The notes beneath the pieces are model-generated. The model was not told the origin of the DNA. It worked only from the letters and a program-made list of their open reading frames with translations, and ran no database searches. From the NCBI GenBank assembly GCA_020636545.1, contig JACJXS010000016.1, positions 1 through 64,000 on the forward strand: a stretch of 64,000 bases of DNA, given 5' to 3'. The position numbers and the translations under genes are program-made. Positions 46,123 through 56,123 of this stretch are shown one piece after another; within the stretch, counting starts at the first letter, position 1, and the number at the start of each line of letters is the position of its first letter. The stretch comes from Chitinophagales bacterium (GTDB lineage Bacteria; Bacteroidota; Bacteroidia; Chitinophagales; JADIYW01).

Positions 46123-47115
46123 TTAAATTTTATAGTAATTTTTTACCCATTCTTGAATATACTGCATCGTTTCTTCATATTGATAAATAGATTTATAACC
46201 CAATTCATCTTTTGCTTTTTGTGTATGCACTAATCTACTTGTACCTAAAACATTGATAGATTTTTTGGCTATCATTGGTTTCTTATGTGTAAAATTTGCA
46301 ATTACTTCCATCAAAACAGCAATAGGATATAAAACAGAATAAGGAATTGAAATACTAGGTTTTTGATTGACCATTTTTAATAAATCTGTAAAATATCTTT
46401 TCCAAGAAATATCCTTAAAATCATCCATAAAATAATAGATATTATTTTTGGCAATTTCTTTTGTAATAATACTATAAATGCCTTCAGCTAAATTTCTTGC
46501 ATCTAACAAACAAGCAGACTCTCTCCCATCATTAATAAGAGGGAAAAATCCTTTATGTAATTTTCTTTCTATAGGTTCTTTTACCCAAACACTTCCTGGC
46601 CCAACAACAGCACTTGGTCGAACGATGGTATAAAATAGATTATTTTGAGTACAAAAATCAATTACTAATGTTTCAGTATCTATCTTAGCATCATCATAAT
46701 AAACGCCAGTTTTTATCAAAGGCGTTTGCTCATCAGGAATGCTCTTTTTTCTATCAATTCCTGATGCAACACCAATAGAACTTATATAGATAAAATGTTT
46801 TACTTGATGAAGCTTCGCATCTTCTAATAAATATTGTGTAGCCAAATAATGTGTTTGATGAAATTCTTCTTTAGTTCCAAAATCAATTACTCTAGCGGCT
46901 GAATGCACAACAATATCAGTATTTTTACATATATCTTGAAGGTTATTTTTTTGAGTAATATCTGCCTGAACTAATGGGATATTATTTTCCTTGAAATATT
47001 GTAAATCCTTTGATGCAAAGTATTGACCTTTTAGCTCAAAAGTTCCGATATTATTCAATTTGAAAGCAATATGCTTACCTATTAGTCCTGTTATTCCTGT
47101 AATTAAAACTTTCAA
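46123..47115 (-). CDS. NAD-dependent epimerase/dehydratase family protein
   Basis: 330 aa extended SDR. NAD motif TGITGLIG (6-13), D-I-V-V-H-S-A-A segment, ISSIGVASG, and YDDAKIDTE carrying the Tyr-x-x-x-Lys pair. Similar proteins act on nucleotide sugars or 3-beta-hydroxysteroid-like and isoprenoid substrates. The C-terminal half (SVLYPIAVLMEVIANFTHKKP) resembles the latter group. Substrate not assignable. Own promoter box at 47148-47155. Confidence 0.85.
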   Translation of the reverse strand: MKVLITGITGLIGKHIAFKLNNIGTFELKGQYFASKDLQYFKENNIPLVQADITQKNNLQDICKNTDIVVHSAARVIDFGTKEEFHQTHYLATQYLLEDAKLHQVKHFIYISSIGVASGIDRKKSIPDEQTPLIKTGVYYDDAKIDTETLVIDFCTQNNLFYTIVRPSAVVGPGSVWVKEPIERKLHKGFFPLINDGRESACLLDARNLAEGIYSIITKEIAKNNIYYFMDDFKDISWKRYFTDLLKMVNQKPSISIPYSVLYPIAVLMEVIANFTHKKPMIAKKSINVLGTSRLVHTQKAKDELGYKSIYQYEETMQYIQEWVKNYYKI

Positions 47116-47147
47116 ATTCTTTATATTGCTAATTTCTTGATATTAAT

Positions 47148-47155
47148 CAAAGATA
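47148..47155 (-). promoter_or_regulatory. Promoter -7 box for the epimerase gene
   Basis: The minus strand reads TATCTTTG, 33 bp before the ATG at 47115. Confidence 0.5.
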
Positions 47156-47236
47156 ATCTTAATTATTAATGTTAATTTTGTATTATGATTTTGAGTTCAG
47201 AATAAGAGATAGAGTTTAAAAACATAGAAACCCTTT

Positions 47237-47851
47237 TTATTTTCTTTTAAGCTCGTCTCTTATTTTGGCTGCCTTCTCATAATCTTCATTTTGTAAAGCT
47301 TCTTTTAATAAACTTTCCAATTCAACTACTGAATACTGACTAAAACTTGATTGTTTCTGCAATAAGTATTCTTCTTCAGGATTTTCAGAAATAGAAATAA
47401 TTTCATCTTCTGATTTTAAAAAAGTAATAGCAACATCTTCTAAAATATCTTTGTGAATAAAAATTGGGATATTGCATCTTAGAGCGATAGCAATCGCATC
47501 AGAAGTGCGAGAATCAATATCAATCACATAACCGTCATAAACAACAGTTATAATAGCATAATACACGCCGTCTAATAAATGATTAATAACAACTTCCAAA
47601 GGCATTACATCAAATTTGCCAAACATCGTTTTAATTAAATCGTGCGTAAGTGGACGCTTAGAAGGGATATTTTCTTTGGCTATTAAAATAGATTGTGCTT
47701 CTACTGCTCCAATAACAATTGGCAGTCTTCTATTGCCATTTTTTTCTCCCAATACGACACTATAAGAATTATATTGAGAAAATCCTTGTGTAATATTCAA
47801 AACCTCTAATTGTATTAATTCTTTCTTTTCTTTCACAAGGACAAAATACAT
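47237..47851 (-). CDS. Bifunctional nuclease (DUF151) with C-terminal UVR motif
   Basis: 204 aa from the ATG at 47851 (MYFVLVKEKKELIQLEV). The frame opens earlier at 47899, but the extra 16 residues (FILWLFYSIYNYQ) look unlike the family. DUF151 core: LPIVIGAVEAQSILIA, VINHLLDGVYYAIITV, and SRTSDAIAIALRCNIPIF. The end, ALQNEDYEKAAKIRDELKR, is a UVR motif as in UvrB/UvrC and ClpC adaptors. Relatives in plants and Mycobacterium act as nucleases; in Bacteroidota the task is untested. Confidence 0.88.
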   Translation of the reverse strand: MYFVLVKEKKELIQLEVLNITQGFSQYNSYSVVLGEKNGNRRLPIVIGAVEAQSILIAKENIPSKRPLTHDLIKTMFGKFDVMPLEVVINHLLDGVYYAIITVVYDGYVIDIDSRTSDAIAIALRCNIPIFIHKDILEDVAITFLKSEDEIISISENPEEEYLLQKQSSFSQYSVVELESLLKEALQNEDYEKAAKIRDELKRK

Positions 47852-48126
47852 ACTTTTTTGATAATTATAAATAGAATAGAATAACCATAGTATAAACATG
47901 TTAATAAGTTCTTTACTTATACACCTTAGTCCACTAACTTATTCACTTATTTTTTGATGACATCAACAATTTTATGCACGAATTAATTTTAATATTAAAT
48001 ATTCATTTGATAAAAATCAACACCTCGCTATATATCAGTGTTTTGTGTCAAATAAAATTATTAACATAGAATTGGTGTGTTAATTAATATAAAGAAGCCT
48101 ACTTTTTTACCTACTTTAGCAATCCT

Positions 48127-49656
48127 ATGTCAGAATTTACTACCTCTAAAAAAACAAGAACAAACAGAACCAAAAATGAAGATATTTCTCATTTATTGTA
48201 TGGGAAAGTACCACCACAAGCCCGTGATTTAGAAGAAGCTGTTTTGGGTGCAATATTGATTGAAAAAGACGCTATTAGTTATGTATCTGATATTTTAAAA
48301 CCAGAAAGTTTTTATGTTGATGCTCATGGAAAAATATATCGAGCTATTCAAAATTTATTTGCTCGTTCTCAACCTATCGACTTATTGACTGTTAGCGAAG
48401 AATTAAGAAAAGAAGGTCAATTAGAAAGTGTTGGTGGTGCTTATTATTTAAGTGAATTAACCAATAAAATTGGATCATCTGCAAATGTCGAATTTCATGC
48501 TCGAATTGTTATTCAAAAATTTATTCAGCGAGAATTAATTCATATCTCTAATGATATTATCAAAGATGCTTATGAAGACACGACAGATGTCTTCGATTTG
48601 TTAGATGGTGCTGAAAAACGAATCTATGAAATTACCGATAAAAATTTAAGAAATGCTACTCAAGGTATTGGACAATTGGTCTCAAAATCTGTAATGCAAA
48701 TCGATGAATTAATTTCTAATGATGGTGGTGTAATTCAAGATTCCGTACCTTCTGGTTATAAAGATTTAGATAATTTTATTTTTGGTTGGAAGGCAACAGA
48801 CTTAGTGATTGTTGCAGCTAGACCATCAATGGGTAAAACAGCATTTGTATTGAATGTTGCTCGTAATGCTGCCGTTGATTATAATTTGCCTGTTGCAATT
48901 TTCTCTTTAGAAATGGGTGGTGTACAATTAGCAAAACGTCTAATTTCTATGGAAACAGAAATTGATGCTCAAAAGGTTACTAATGGAAAAATGACTGAAG
49001 CTGAATTTGCTCATTTGAGAGATAAAGTAGAACGTTTAGCAAAAGCTCCAATTTATATCAATGACCAGCCAGCCATCAACGTTTATGAACTTCGAGCTCA
49101 ATGCCGTAGATTACAAAATGCTCACGGTATCAAAATGGTTATTATCGACTATTTACAATTAATGAGTGGTGGTGGTGATAAAGGCATGAATCGAGAACAA
49201 GAGATTAGTAATATTTCACGTTCATTAAAAGGTTTGGCTAAAGAATTAAATATCCCTGTAATTGCATTGTCTCAATTAAACAGAAGTGTGGAAACGAGAG
49301 GTGGCGATAAAAAACCACAATTGTCCGATTTGAGAGAATCAGGTTCTATTGAGCAAGATGCAGATATGGTTATGTTTTTATATAGACCAGAATATTATAA
49401 AATAGATGAAGATAAAGACGGTGCATCTTTGAAAGGTACTGCGGAAATTATTGTAGCTAAACATAGAAATGGACCAGTTGGTTCTGTACAATTAAGATTT
49501 CAAAATAATTATGGTCGTTTTTATGATTTAGATAGAGGTGCTGGAGTTTTAGATGAATTGAATAATAAATCGGAATATAAAATCATACCTTCAAAAGCAA
49601 ATTTTGATGAAGAAAATGATCACAATTCTTCAGATGAGAAATTTGATTTATTCTAA
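48127..49656 (+). CDS. dnaB: Replicative DNA helicase
   Basis: 509 aa. N-terminal primase-interacting domain (PPQARDLEEAVLGAILIEKDA, residues about 30-50), linker helix, then a RecA-type ATPase with Walker A ARPSMGKTA (about 233-241), Walker B VIIDYLQLMSGGG, and RESGSIEQDADMV. It unwinds DNA 5'-3' at the replication fork. The tail (EENDHNSSDEKFDLF) is acidic and unconserved. No intein is present. The APC permease begins 31 bp downstream. Confidence 0.97.
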   Translation: MSEFTTSKKTRTNRTKNEDISHLLYGKVPPQARDLEEAVLGAILIEKDAISYVSDILKPESFYVDAHGKIYRAIQNLFARSQPIDLLTVSEELRKEGQLESVGGAYYLSELTNKIGSSANVEFHARIVIQKFIQRELIHISNDIIKDAYEDTTDVFDLLDGAEKRIYEITDKNLRNATQGIGQLVSKSVMQIDELISNDGGVIQDSVPSGYKDLDNFIFGWKATDLVIVAARPSMGKTAFVLNVARNAAVDYNLPVAIFSLEMGGVQLAKRLISMETEIDAQKVTNGKMTEAEFAHLRDKVERLAKAPIYINDQPAINVYELRAQCRRLQNAHGIKMVIIDYLQLMSGGGDKGMNREQEISNISRSLKGLAKELNIPVIALSQLNRSVETRGGDKKPQLSDLRESGSIEQDADMVMFLYRPEYYKIDEDKDGASLKGTAEIIVAKHRNGPVGSVQLRFQNNYGRFYDLDRGAGVLDELNNKSEYKIIPSKANFDEENDHNSSDEKFDLF

Positions 49657-49687
49657 ACTTCTTAAAAAAAATCTATACATTCGTTAG

Positions 49688-51355
49688 ATGAAATGGCAAA
49701 ACTTTTTTAGAACCAAATCAATACAACATATTCTTGATGAAGTTAAAAGTTCTCCTGAATTACAAGAAAGTCAGTTAAATAAAAATTTGACCGTTAGAGA
49801 TTTGGCGGCATTAGGTATTGCTGCAATTGTTGGTGCAGGTATTTTCAGTACAATTGGCTCTGCTTGTTTTGATGGTGGTCCAGCTGTTAGTCTTTTATTT
49901 TTGGGTATAGCAATTGCTTGTGGATTTTCTGCTTTGTGTTACGCAGAATTTGCATCGAGAGTTCCTGTTGCAGGAAGTGCTTATACTTATGCTTATACGA
50001 CATTTGGCGAATTAATTGCTTGGATAATTGGCTGGGATTTAATTTTAGAATATGCTATTGGAAATATTACAGTTTCTATTGCTTGGTCTGGAAATTTTGT
50101 AAAATTTATGCATGATTGTGGTGTGTATTTGCCTGCTTATCTAACCACCTCTTTTTTGGAAGCCAAAAAATATATTCCTGAGCTATATGCAGCTGCACCA
50201 AAACTATTTGGGATTCCTTTCATCATAAATATACCTGCATTTTTAATCAATTTTTTCATTACAGCCTTAGTGTATATGGGCATAAAAGAATCTAAAAACT
50301 TTGCAAATGGAATGGTAATTTTTAAAGTGGCTGTAATTTTAATCATCATCATCATTGGTTTGTTTTTTGTAAAGCCTGAGAATTGGTCGCCATTTGCTCC
50401 CAATGGTTTTAATGGTGTCATTAAAGGTGTTTCGGCAGTATTTTTTGCTTATATTGGTTTTGATGCAATTTCTACAACAGCTGAAGAATGTAAAAATCCA
50501 CAACGCGATTTGCCAAAAGGCATGTTTTATGCTTTAGTAATTGCAACTGTATTGTATATTCTTGTAAGTTTGGCATTAACAGGCATGGTACATTATACAC
50601 AGCTTAATAATGAAGCATTTTTAGCTAATGCATTTACTCAAATTGGAATGAATTGGATGGGCGGAATTATTGCATTTTCTGCTTTAATTGCAACCGCTAG
50701 TGTATTATTAGTATTTCAAATTGGACAACCACGAATCTGGATGAGTATGAGTCGAGATGGTTTATTGCCCAAAAAATTAGCCTCCGTTCATCCGAAATTT
50801 AAAACGCCAGGATTTGCAACTATTATTACAGGCATTATCGTTGGTATTCCTTCTTTATTCTTAGATGTAAATTTAGTAACAGATTTATGTAGTATTGGAA
50901 CCCTTTTTGCATTTGCATTGGTCTGTGGTGGTATCCTAATATTACAACACAGAGAAAAAAATGAAGGCTTAGAAAATCAAGCGAAATTTAAAGTACCCTA
51001 TATCAACGGAAGAATAATGATGGTAATACTTTGGGGCATTTTATTGTTAATTTTCTTAATAAATAATGAAGCCAAAAGATATATTGATACTATTTTTTCT
51101 TTAGAAGGTGGTTTTTCTGTATGGCATCATCATATTCCAATTTGGATTTTTTGGAGCATTGCTCTTGTAATAAGTGGATATACTTTTGTAAAGAAATGGT
51201 CTGCAATTCCAATCTTAGGATTTTTATCTTGCAGTTATTTATTATCAACTTTGGGTGTGTTAAATTGGCTTAGATTTATTGTGTGGATGCTAATTGGTTT
51301 GATTATCTATTTGGTCTATGGTTATAAAAAAAGCAAGTTAAATTCCAACACATAA
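49688..51355 (+). CDS. APC-family amino acid permease
   Basis: 555 aa with about 12-13 membrane helices. The N-terminal motif VRDLAALGIAAIVGAGIFSTIG (shortened here) and YAEFASRVPVAGSAYTYAY fit cationic-amino-acid-transporter-type members. A loop at about 290-330 and YIGFDAISTTAEECKNPQRD support this. It imports an amino acid by proton coupling; the substrate cannot be read from the sequence. Same strand as dnaB with a 31-bp gap. Confidence 0.9.
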   Translation: MKWQNFFRTKSIQHILDEVKSSPELQESQLNKNLTVRDLAALGIAAIVGAGIFSTIGSACFDGGPAVSLLFLGIAIACGFSALCYAEFASRVPVAGSAYTYAYTTFGELIAWIIGWDLILEYAIGNITVSIAWSGNFVKFMHDCGVYLPAYLTTSFLEAKKYIPELYAAAPKLFGIPFIINIPAFLINFFITALVYMGIKESKNFANGMVIFKVAVILIIIIIGLFFVKPENWSPFAPNGFNGVIKGVSAVFFAYIGFDAISTTAEECKNPQRDLPKGMFYALVIATVLYILVSLALTGMVHYTQLNNEAFLANAFTQIGMNWMGGIIAFSALIATASVLLVFQIGQPRIWMSMSRDGLLPKKLASVHPKFKTPGFATIITGIIVGIPSLFLDVNLVTDLCSIGTLFAFALVCGGILILQHREKNEGLENQAKFKVPYINGRIMMVILWGILLLIFLINNEAKRYIDTIFSLEGGFSVWHHHIPIWIFWSIALVISGYTFVKKWSAIPILGFLSCSYLLSTLGVLNWLRFIVWMLIGLIIYLVYGYKKSKLNSNT

Positions 51356-51412
51356 TTTCCTAAAAATTTGTTTAATAACATTTCTTGACATCAAGTTTTA
51401 TTGTTTTTTATT

Positions 51413-51420
51413 TATTTTTG
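51413..51420 (+). promoter_or_regulatory. Promoter -7 box for the OmpA-like gene
   Basis: TATTTTTG fits TAnnTTTG, 16 bp before the ATG at 51437. Confidence 0.5.
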
Positions 51421-51436
51421 AAAAAAAGCGAACTTT

Positions 51437-51934
51437 ATGAAGTATATCATCACGACATATATGGCACTTTTTTCTTTGTTTTTATTGAGTACATCATCAG
51501 TTCAAGCACAGAATATTTTTAAAGTAACAGAAAATCAATTGATTTTACCCAATCCGATTCTTTTTGACTTACATGCCAATGATATCTCAGATACCAATAA
51601 CCCAATAATTGATTATGTTGCAGATTTTTTAAAACAAAATTCTAATATTTCAAAATTTAGAATAGAATCACATGTTTTTACAGAAAGTAACAGTACTGAG
51701 AACATGAAACTGAGTATGCAAAGAGCAGCAATTGTGGCTTATTATTTAACAACCAAAGGTATAGATTGTGGTATGCTCACTGTTTCTGGATTTGGAGATA
51801 CAAATCCTATTGATTCTATAAATACGAACTTAAATACTAGAGTTGATTTTTATATTGAAAAATTAGGTAATTCAGAAGTTGCAACAAAAAGAATCTTTAA
51901 TACTTGTAAGTTCTTCAATCCTTGTGATGAATAG
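51437..51934 (+). CDS. Small exported OmpA-like domain protein
   Basis: 165 aa. Signal peptide to about 24 (ALFSLFLLSTSSVQA). The rest follows the OmpA C-terminal pattern: ILFDLHANDI, VADFLKQNSNISKFRIESH, MKLSMQRAAIVAYYLTTKGI, then VSGFGDTNP. The usual peptidoglycan-binding Asp and Arg are only partly kept (GDTNP and NTRVDF). No barrel or lipobox, so probably a periplasmic wall-binding protein. It ends 1 bp before the convergent argC. Confidence 0.8.
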   Translation: MKYIITTYMALFSLFLLSTSSVQAQNIFKVTENQLILPNPILFDLHANDISDTNNPIIDYVADFLKQNSNISKFRIESHVFTESNSTENMKLSMQRAAIVAYYLTTKGIDCGMLTVSGFGDTNPIDSINTNLNTRVDFYIEKLGNSEVATKRIFNTCKFFNPCDE

Positions 51935-52903
51935 TTAAAAACCTGTTGGCTTTAAGTTTAAGCCCATTTTTTCATCTAAACCAAATATCAAATTCATATT
52001 TTGAACTGCCTGCCCAGATGCACCTTTCAGTAAGTTATCACTTGCACTTACTACAATCAGCTTACTGCCTTGTTTTTCCAAATAAATCAAACAATAATTA
52101 GTGTTTACAATCTGTTTTAAGTTGATATTGGTATCCGATAAGCGAACAAAAACAGCATCTTTATAAAATGATTCATAGAGCGTTCTGATATTTTCTATAC
52201 TTTCATCTGTCGAAATGATTGATGTAGCAATAATACCACGTGGATAATCGCCACGATAAGGAACTAAAAGTAGAGATTGATTATAATTTGCTTGCAACTG
52301 CATCAAACTTTCATTAATTTCTCCAACATGCTGATGTGTCAAAGTTTTGTAGGTACTCATATTGTTATTTCTCCAAGAGAAATGAGATGTCTCACTGAGC
52401 TTATTTCCAGCACCTGTTGAACCAGTGATGGCTGAAATATGAATATCACCATTCAATAATTGATTTTTAGCCAAAGGTAATAATGCCAATTGAATAGTTG
52501 TGGCAAAACAACCTGGGTTAGCAATTTTATTTGCAGTTTTTATTTTTTCTTTATTCAATTCAGGCAAACCATATACAAATTCGCCAGCATCAGCTTTTAA
52601 CCTAAAATCATTACTTAAATCGATAATTTTTGTACTTGCAGAAAATTGATGCTCTTTTAAAAATGGTTTAGTATCTCCATGTGGCAAACATAGAAAAACA
52701 CAATCTACGTTTGGATAAATCTCATTTGTAAAAGTTAAGTCTGAATAAAAAATATCTTGATGAATATCCGATATTTTTTTACCAAATTTCGAACGACTAT
52801 AACAAAAATCTATTTTTACTTTTGGATGTTGTAATAAAACTCTTATCAATTCGCCACCTGTATATCCTGTTGCTCCAATGATTCCAACATTTATTTGTTC
52901 CAT
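51935..52903 (-). CDS. argC: N-acetyl-gamma-glutamyl-phosphate reductase
   Basis: 322 aa. NADP motif GIIGATGYTGGELIRVLLQHP (shortened at the end), catalytic cysteine C132 in ANPGCFATTIQLA, and a catalytic histidine in the STYKTLTHQHVGEIN region. Third step of arginine synthesis, after ArgB. Separated from argB/argE by 48 kb. The same acetyl-or-succinyl question applies as for argB. A small exported protein lies 17 bp upstream on the same strand. Confidence 0.95.
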   Translation of the reverse strand: MEQINVGIIGATGYTGGELIRVLLQHPKVKIDFCYSRSKFGKKISDIHQDIFYSDLTFTNEIYPNVDCVFLCLPHGDTKPFLKEHQFSASTKIIDLSNDFRLKADAGEFVYGLPELNKEKIKTANKIANPGCFATTIQLALLPLAKNQLLNGDIHISAITGSTGAGNKLSETSHFSWRNNNMSTYKTLTHQHVGEINESLMQLQANYNQSLLLVPYRGDYPRGIIATSIISTDESIENIRTLYESFYKDAVFVRLSDTNINLKQIVNTNYCLIYLEKQGSKLIVVSASDNLLKGASGQAVQNMNLIFGLDEKMGLNLKPTGF

Positions 52904-52920
52904 TTCTTACCTATCTATTT

Positions 52921-53337
52921 TTACTTCTTTACAATTAAGTTGTCTATATTTTCAAATTTAGTATAGAAATCATTATTAGAGATTTTCTGGGTTTTACCAT
53001 ATTCATCTAATGATATTTCTTTGTTATTGCTTGACCATTTTCCAGAGAGCTGATAATATTTAATTCCTTTGTAAGCATCTTTGTCTTCAGGAATAATAAA
53101 TACTTGTTGCTCATAAGTGCCATCATCGTACAAAATAAGAAAAAAAATCTGACTTCTCAAACCACTTTTTGTGGTTAATGGTGGATAATTAATTTCATGT
53201 CTCCAAATAGATGCAGACCTATTCTTAATTTTTTCTTTATCATATTCTTGACCTTCTGGATTTTCACCAAATATAAAATTTGTTATAAGGCAGAAAGCTA
53301 GAAGGACAATATTTCTGTATATTATTGACATCAGCAA
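52921..53337 (-). CDS. Hypothetical exported protein
   Basis: 138 aa. A hydrophobic N-terminus (NIVLLAFCLITNFIFG) ends near residue 24 as a signal peptide. The mature part has SIWRHEINYPPLTTK, IFFLILYDDGTYEQQVFIIP and YQLSGKWSSNNKEISLDEYG, a small beta-rich pattern like lipocalin-type or lipid-binding-like domains that report a value scaled by time. I do not recognise a family. Upstream of argC on the same strand (17 bp), perhaps by chance. Confidence 0.7.
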   Translation of the reverse strand: MLMSIIYRNIVLLAFCLITNFIFGENPEGQEYDKEKIKNRSASIWRHEINYPPLTTKSGLRSQIFFLILYDDGTYEQQVFIIPEDKDAYKGIKYYQLSGKWSSNNKEISLDEYGKTQKISNNDFYTKFENIDNLIVKK

Positions 53338-53467
53338 GAATCATAGTTAGTGTAAAATTACTAAGTATTTTGATAGAAATCAATTAAAACAGCAAAAAGT
53401 ATGTCTTGTATATCAAATATAATATATAATCAAAAAAAATGAATTATTCAGTAATCTAAAAGATAGA

Positions 53468-54607
53468 TTATTTTAATATTGCTCGGCTGATTACCAATTT
53501 TTGCACTTCAGACGTACCCTCTCCAATAGTACAAAGCTTAGAATCTCTATAATGTTTTTCTACTGGAAAATCTTTAATATAACCATAACCACCAAAAATT
53601 TGTACGGCCTCAGTAGATGCATAAACAGCTACTTCTGATGCATAATATTTAGCGTAAGCAGATTCTTTATTGATATTCTCACCACGCATATACATATCAG
53701 CTGCTTGATAGGTTAATAATTTTGCAGCTTCAATTTTAGTGTGCATCTCTGCCAATTTGAACGCAATCGCTTGGAATGTGGAAATAGATTTACCAAATTG
53801 TTCTCTTTCTTTTGAGTATTGAACTGCTGCTTCATAAGCACCTGTTGCTATTCCTAAACTTAATGCAGCAATAGATATTCTACCACCATCTAATATTTTT
53901 AAAGCTTGAACAAAACCATCACCAACATTACCTAAAACATTTTCTTTGGGAATACGGCAGTTGTCAAAAATCATTTCCGCTGTTTCAGAACAACGCATTC
54001 CTAGTTTATTTTCTTTCTTACCACCACTAAAACCTTGTGTTCCTCTTTCTACAACAAATGCAGTCATTCCACGACTATCTAATAATTCTCCAGTTCTTGC
54101 AATAACCACTGTTACATTACTTGAAATTCCGTGCGTAATGAAGTTTTTAGTTCCATTTATAATCCAATCGTCTCCATCTTGTCGAGCTACACATTGCATT
54201 CTTCCTGCATCTGAACCAGTATTGGGTTCTGTTAATCCCCAAGAACCAATCCACTCACCTGATGCTAATTTTGGTATCCATTTTCTTCTTTGTGCTTCAT
54301 TCCCAAATTTAAAAATATGATTCGTACATAAAGAATTATGTGCAGCAACTGATAAGGTTAAAGAACCATCTACTTTGCCCAATTCGGTTAATGCTGTGAT
54401 ATATTCAAAATAACCAAAACCTGAACCGCCATATTCTTCAGGAATTACGATACCCATTAAACCTAATTCTCCTAAAGCTCTTAATGTTTCAACTGGGAAA
54501 TGTTGAGTTTCATCCCACTCCATCATATAAGGTTTGATATGTTTTTCTGCGAAATCTCTAATCGTTTGCGTAATTAAAATCTGGTTTTCGGTTTGATTAA
54601 AATCCAT
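53468..54607 (-). CDS. Acyl-CoA dehydrogenase
   Basis: 379 aa, usual length. FAD/substrate motifs: WGLTEPNTGSDAGRMQ (about 131-146) and GIVIPEEYGGSGFGY. The C-terminal catalytic base is the Glu of TIGEGTSEVQK. It oxidises acyl-CoA at C2-C3 and passes electrons to ETF. The short- or branched-chain group is likely, but chain length cannot be fixed. Divergent from the RapZ fusion gene. Confidence 0.94.
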   Translation of the reverse strand: MDFNQTENQILITQTIRDFAEKHIKPYMMEWDETQHFPVETLRALGELGLMGIVIPEEYGGSGFGYFEYITALTELGKVDGSLTLSVAAHNSLCTNHIFKFGNEAQRRKWIPKLASGEWIGSWGLTEPNTGSDAGRMQCVARQDGDDWIINGTKNFITHGISSNVTVVIARTGELLDSRGMTAFVVERGTQGFSGGKKENKLGMRCSETAEMIFDNCRIPKENVLGNVGDGFVQALKILDGGRISIAALSLGIATGAYEAAVQYSKEREQFGKSISTFQAIAFKLAEMHTKIEAAKLLTYQAADMYMRGENINKESAYAKYYASEVAVYASTEAVQIFGGYGYIKDFPVEKHYRDSKLCTIGEGTSEVQKLVISRAILK

Positions 54608-54674
54608 TTTTTTGTAATTTGTCGCTAAGATAAGAGAATTTTAAGTTTTTTTTATCAATTTTCAAAGTAAAACA

Positions 54675-54682
54675 TAGATTTG
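54675..54682 (+). promoter_or_regulatory. Promoter -7 box for the phosphotransferase-RapZ fusion
   Basis: TAGATTTG fits TAnnTTTG and ends 7 bp before the ATG at 54690. Transcription would begin at or just before the start codon. Confidence 0.5.
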
Positions 54683-54689
54683 CAATAGA

Positions 54690-56123
54690 ATGACAACACA
54701 CGAACATCAATTAATTCAATTATTTGAACAATATTACAAAATTACACCTACTTTAATATTACAATTACCACAGGCTGGTTCTGATCGAATTTATTTTAAA
54801 TTATCCGCTGAAAACATTGAAGCAATTGGTTGTTGGGGCAATGATATCAAAGAAAATCAAACTTTTATTCATCATGCACTACATTTTAAAAAACTACATA
54901 TTAATGTCCCAGAAATTTATGCAATTTCAGAAAATCAAGCTTATTATTTACAAGAATATCTTGGCGATATAAGTTTGTATGATATCATTAAAAAAGAGGT
55001 TTTAGTCGAACATACAATCAATTATCTTAAAAATACACTAAAGTCATTGGCTTTTTTACAAATTAAGGGTGCTGAAAATTTTGATTTTAATACTTGTTTT
55101 CCAATTCAAGAATTTAATAGAAGCTCTATGTTTTGGGACTTAAACTCTTTTAAGTATTATTTTGTCCGAATGGCGAGAGTTCAATTTAATGAATTGGCAT
55201 TGAATAAAGATTTCCATACTTTGTGTAATTTTCTATTAGAAGAAAAACATTTATATTTTATGTTTCGTGATTGTCAATCTAGGAATGTAATGATAAAAGA
55301 TGACCAACCTTATTTTATAGATTTTCAGGGTGGACGCAAAGGTGCTTTACAATATGATGCTGCTTCTTTGATTTGGCAAGCTGGTGCAAAAATTCCATAC
55401 CCAATTCGAGCAGAATTATTAGAATATTATACTAATGAAGTGTGTCAATTAATAGCGCTTGATAAAAATGAATTTAAAGAAAAATATTATGGTTTTGTAT
55501 TGATTAGAATATTGCAAACATTGGGTGCTTATGGCTTTCGTGGATTGATAGAAAAACGACCGCACTTTCTTCAAAGTATCATTCCAGCTTTAGATAATAT
55601 CAAATGGTTTTTAGGAAATATTGAGCTAAAAATTGATATTCCAGAGCTTAAAAACATTTTATTACAATTAGTGAATAGTCCTCTATTTAAACCAGAAGAA
55701 ACTGAAAAGAAATCTAGTCTTTTACAAATTGAAATTAATAGTTTTTCTTATAGAAGAGGTATTCCTGAAGAGCAACATGGTAACGGAGGTGGCTTTGTTT
55801 TTGATTGTCGTGGCATTTTAAATCCGGGTAGATTTGAACCTTATAAACAATTACACGGAAAGGATAAAGCGGTTATTGATTTTTTAGAAAATAAGACAAA
55901 AGTTCATGAGTTTTTAGAAGGTGTATGGAAAACGATTGGTATTAATATTGATGATTATATAGATAGAGATTTTGGACATCTTCAAATTAATTTTGGTTGT
56001 ACTGGCGGACAACATCGCAGTGTTTATTGTGCGGAACAAACAGCTAAATTTATCGAAAAGAAATATGGTATTTTACCAAAAATCAGACATATAGAACGAG
56101 AAAACAACGGACAGTTTATTTAG
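54690..56123 (+). CDS. Phosphotransferase (APH-like) fused to a RapZ C-terminal domain
   Basis: 477 aa. Residues about 1-330 are an aminoglycoside-phosphotransferase/AmgK-like kinase: catalytic loop MFRDCQSRNVMIKDD (H of HxD replaced by F-R-D) and metal motif FIDFQGGRKGALQYDAA. Residues about 343-477 are the RapZ C-terminal domain: NSFSYRRGIPEEQHGNGG, VFDCRGILNPGRFEPY, and GCTGGQHRSV (436-445). RapZ senses glucosamine-6-phosphate in enterobacteria, and AmgK phosphorylates amino sugars at C1, so an amino-sugar or wall-recycling role is plausible but unproven. The 3' end overlaps the convergent engB by 8 bp. Confidence 0.88.
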   Translation: MTTHEHQLIQLFEQYYKITPTLILQLPQAGSDRIYFKLSAENIEAIGCWGNDIKENQTFIHHALHFKKLHINVPEIYAISENQAYYLQEYLGDISLYDIIKKEVLVEHTINYLKNTLKSLAFLQIKGAENFDFNTCFPIQEFNRSSMFWDLNSFKYYFVRMARVQFNELALNKDFHTLCNFLLEEKHLYFMFRDCQSRNVMIKDDQPYFIDFQGGRKGALQYDAASLIWQAGAKIPYPIRAELLEYYTNEVCQLIALDKNEFKEKYYGFVLIRILQTLGAYGFRGLIEKRPHFLQSIIPALDNIKWFLGNIELKIDIPELKNILLQLVNSPLFKPEETEKKSSLLQIEINSFSYRRGIPEEQHGNGGGFVFDCRGILNPGRFEPYKQLHGKDKAVIDFLENKTKVHEFLEGVWKTIGINIDDYIDRDFGHLQINFGCTGGQHRSVYCAEQTAKFIEKKYGILPKIRHIERENNGQFI

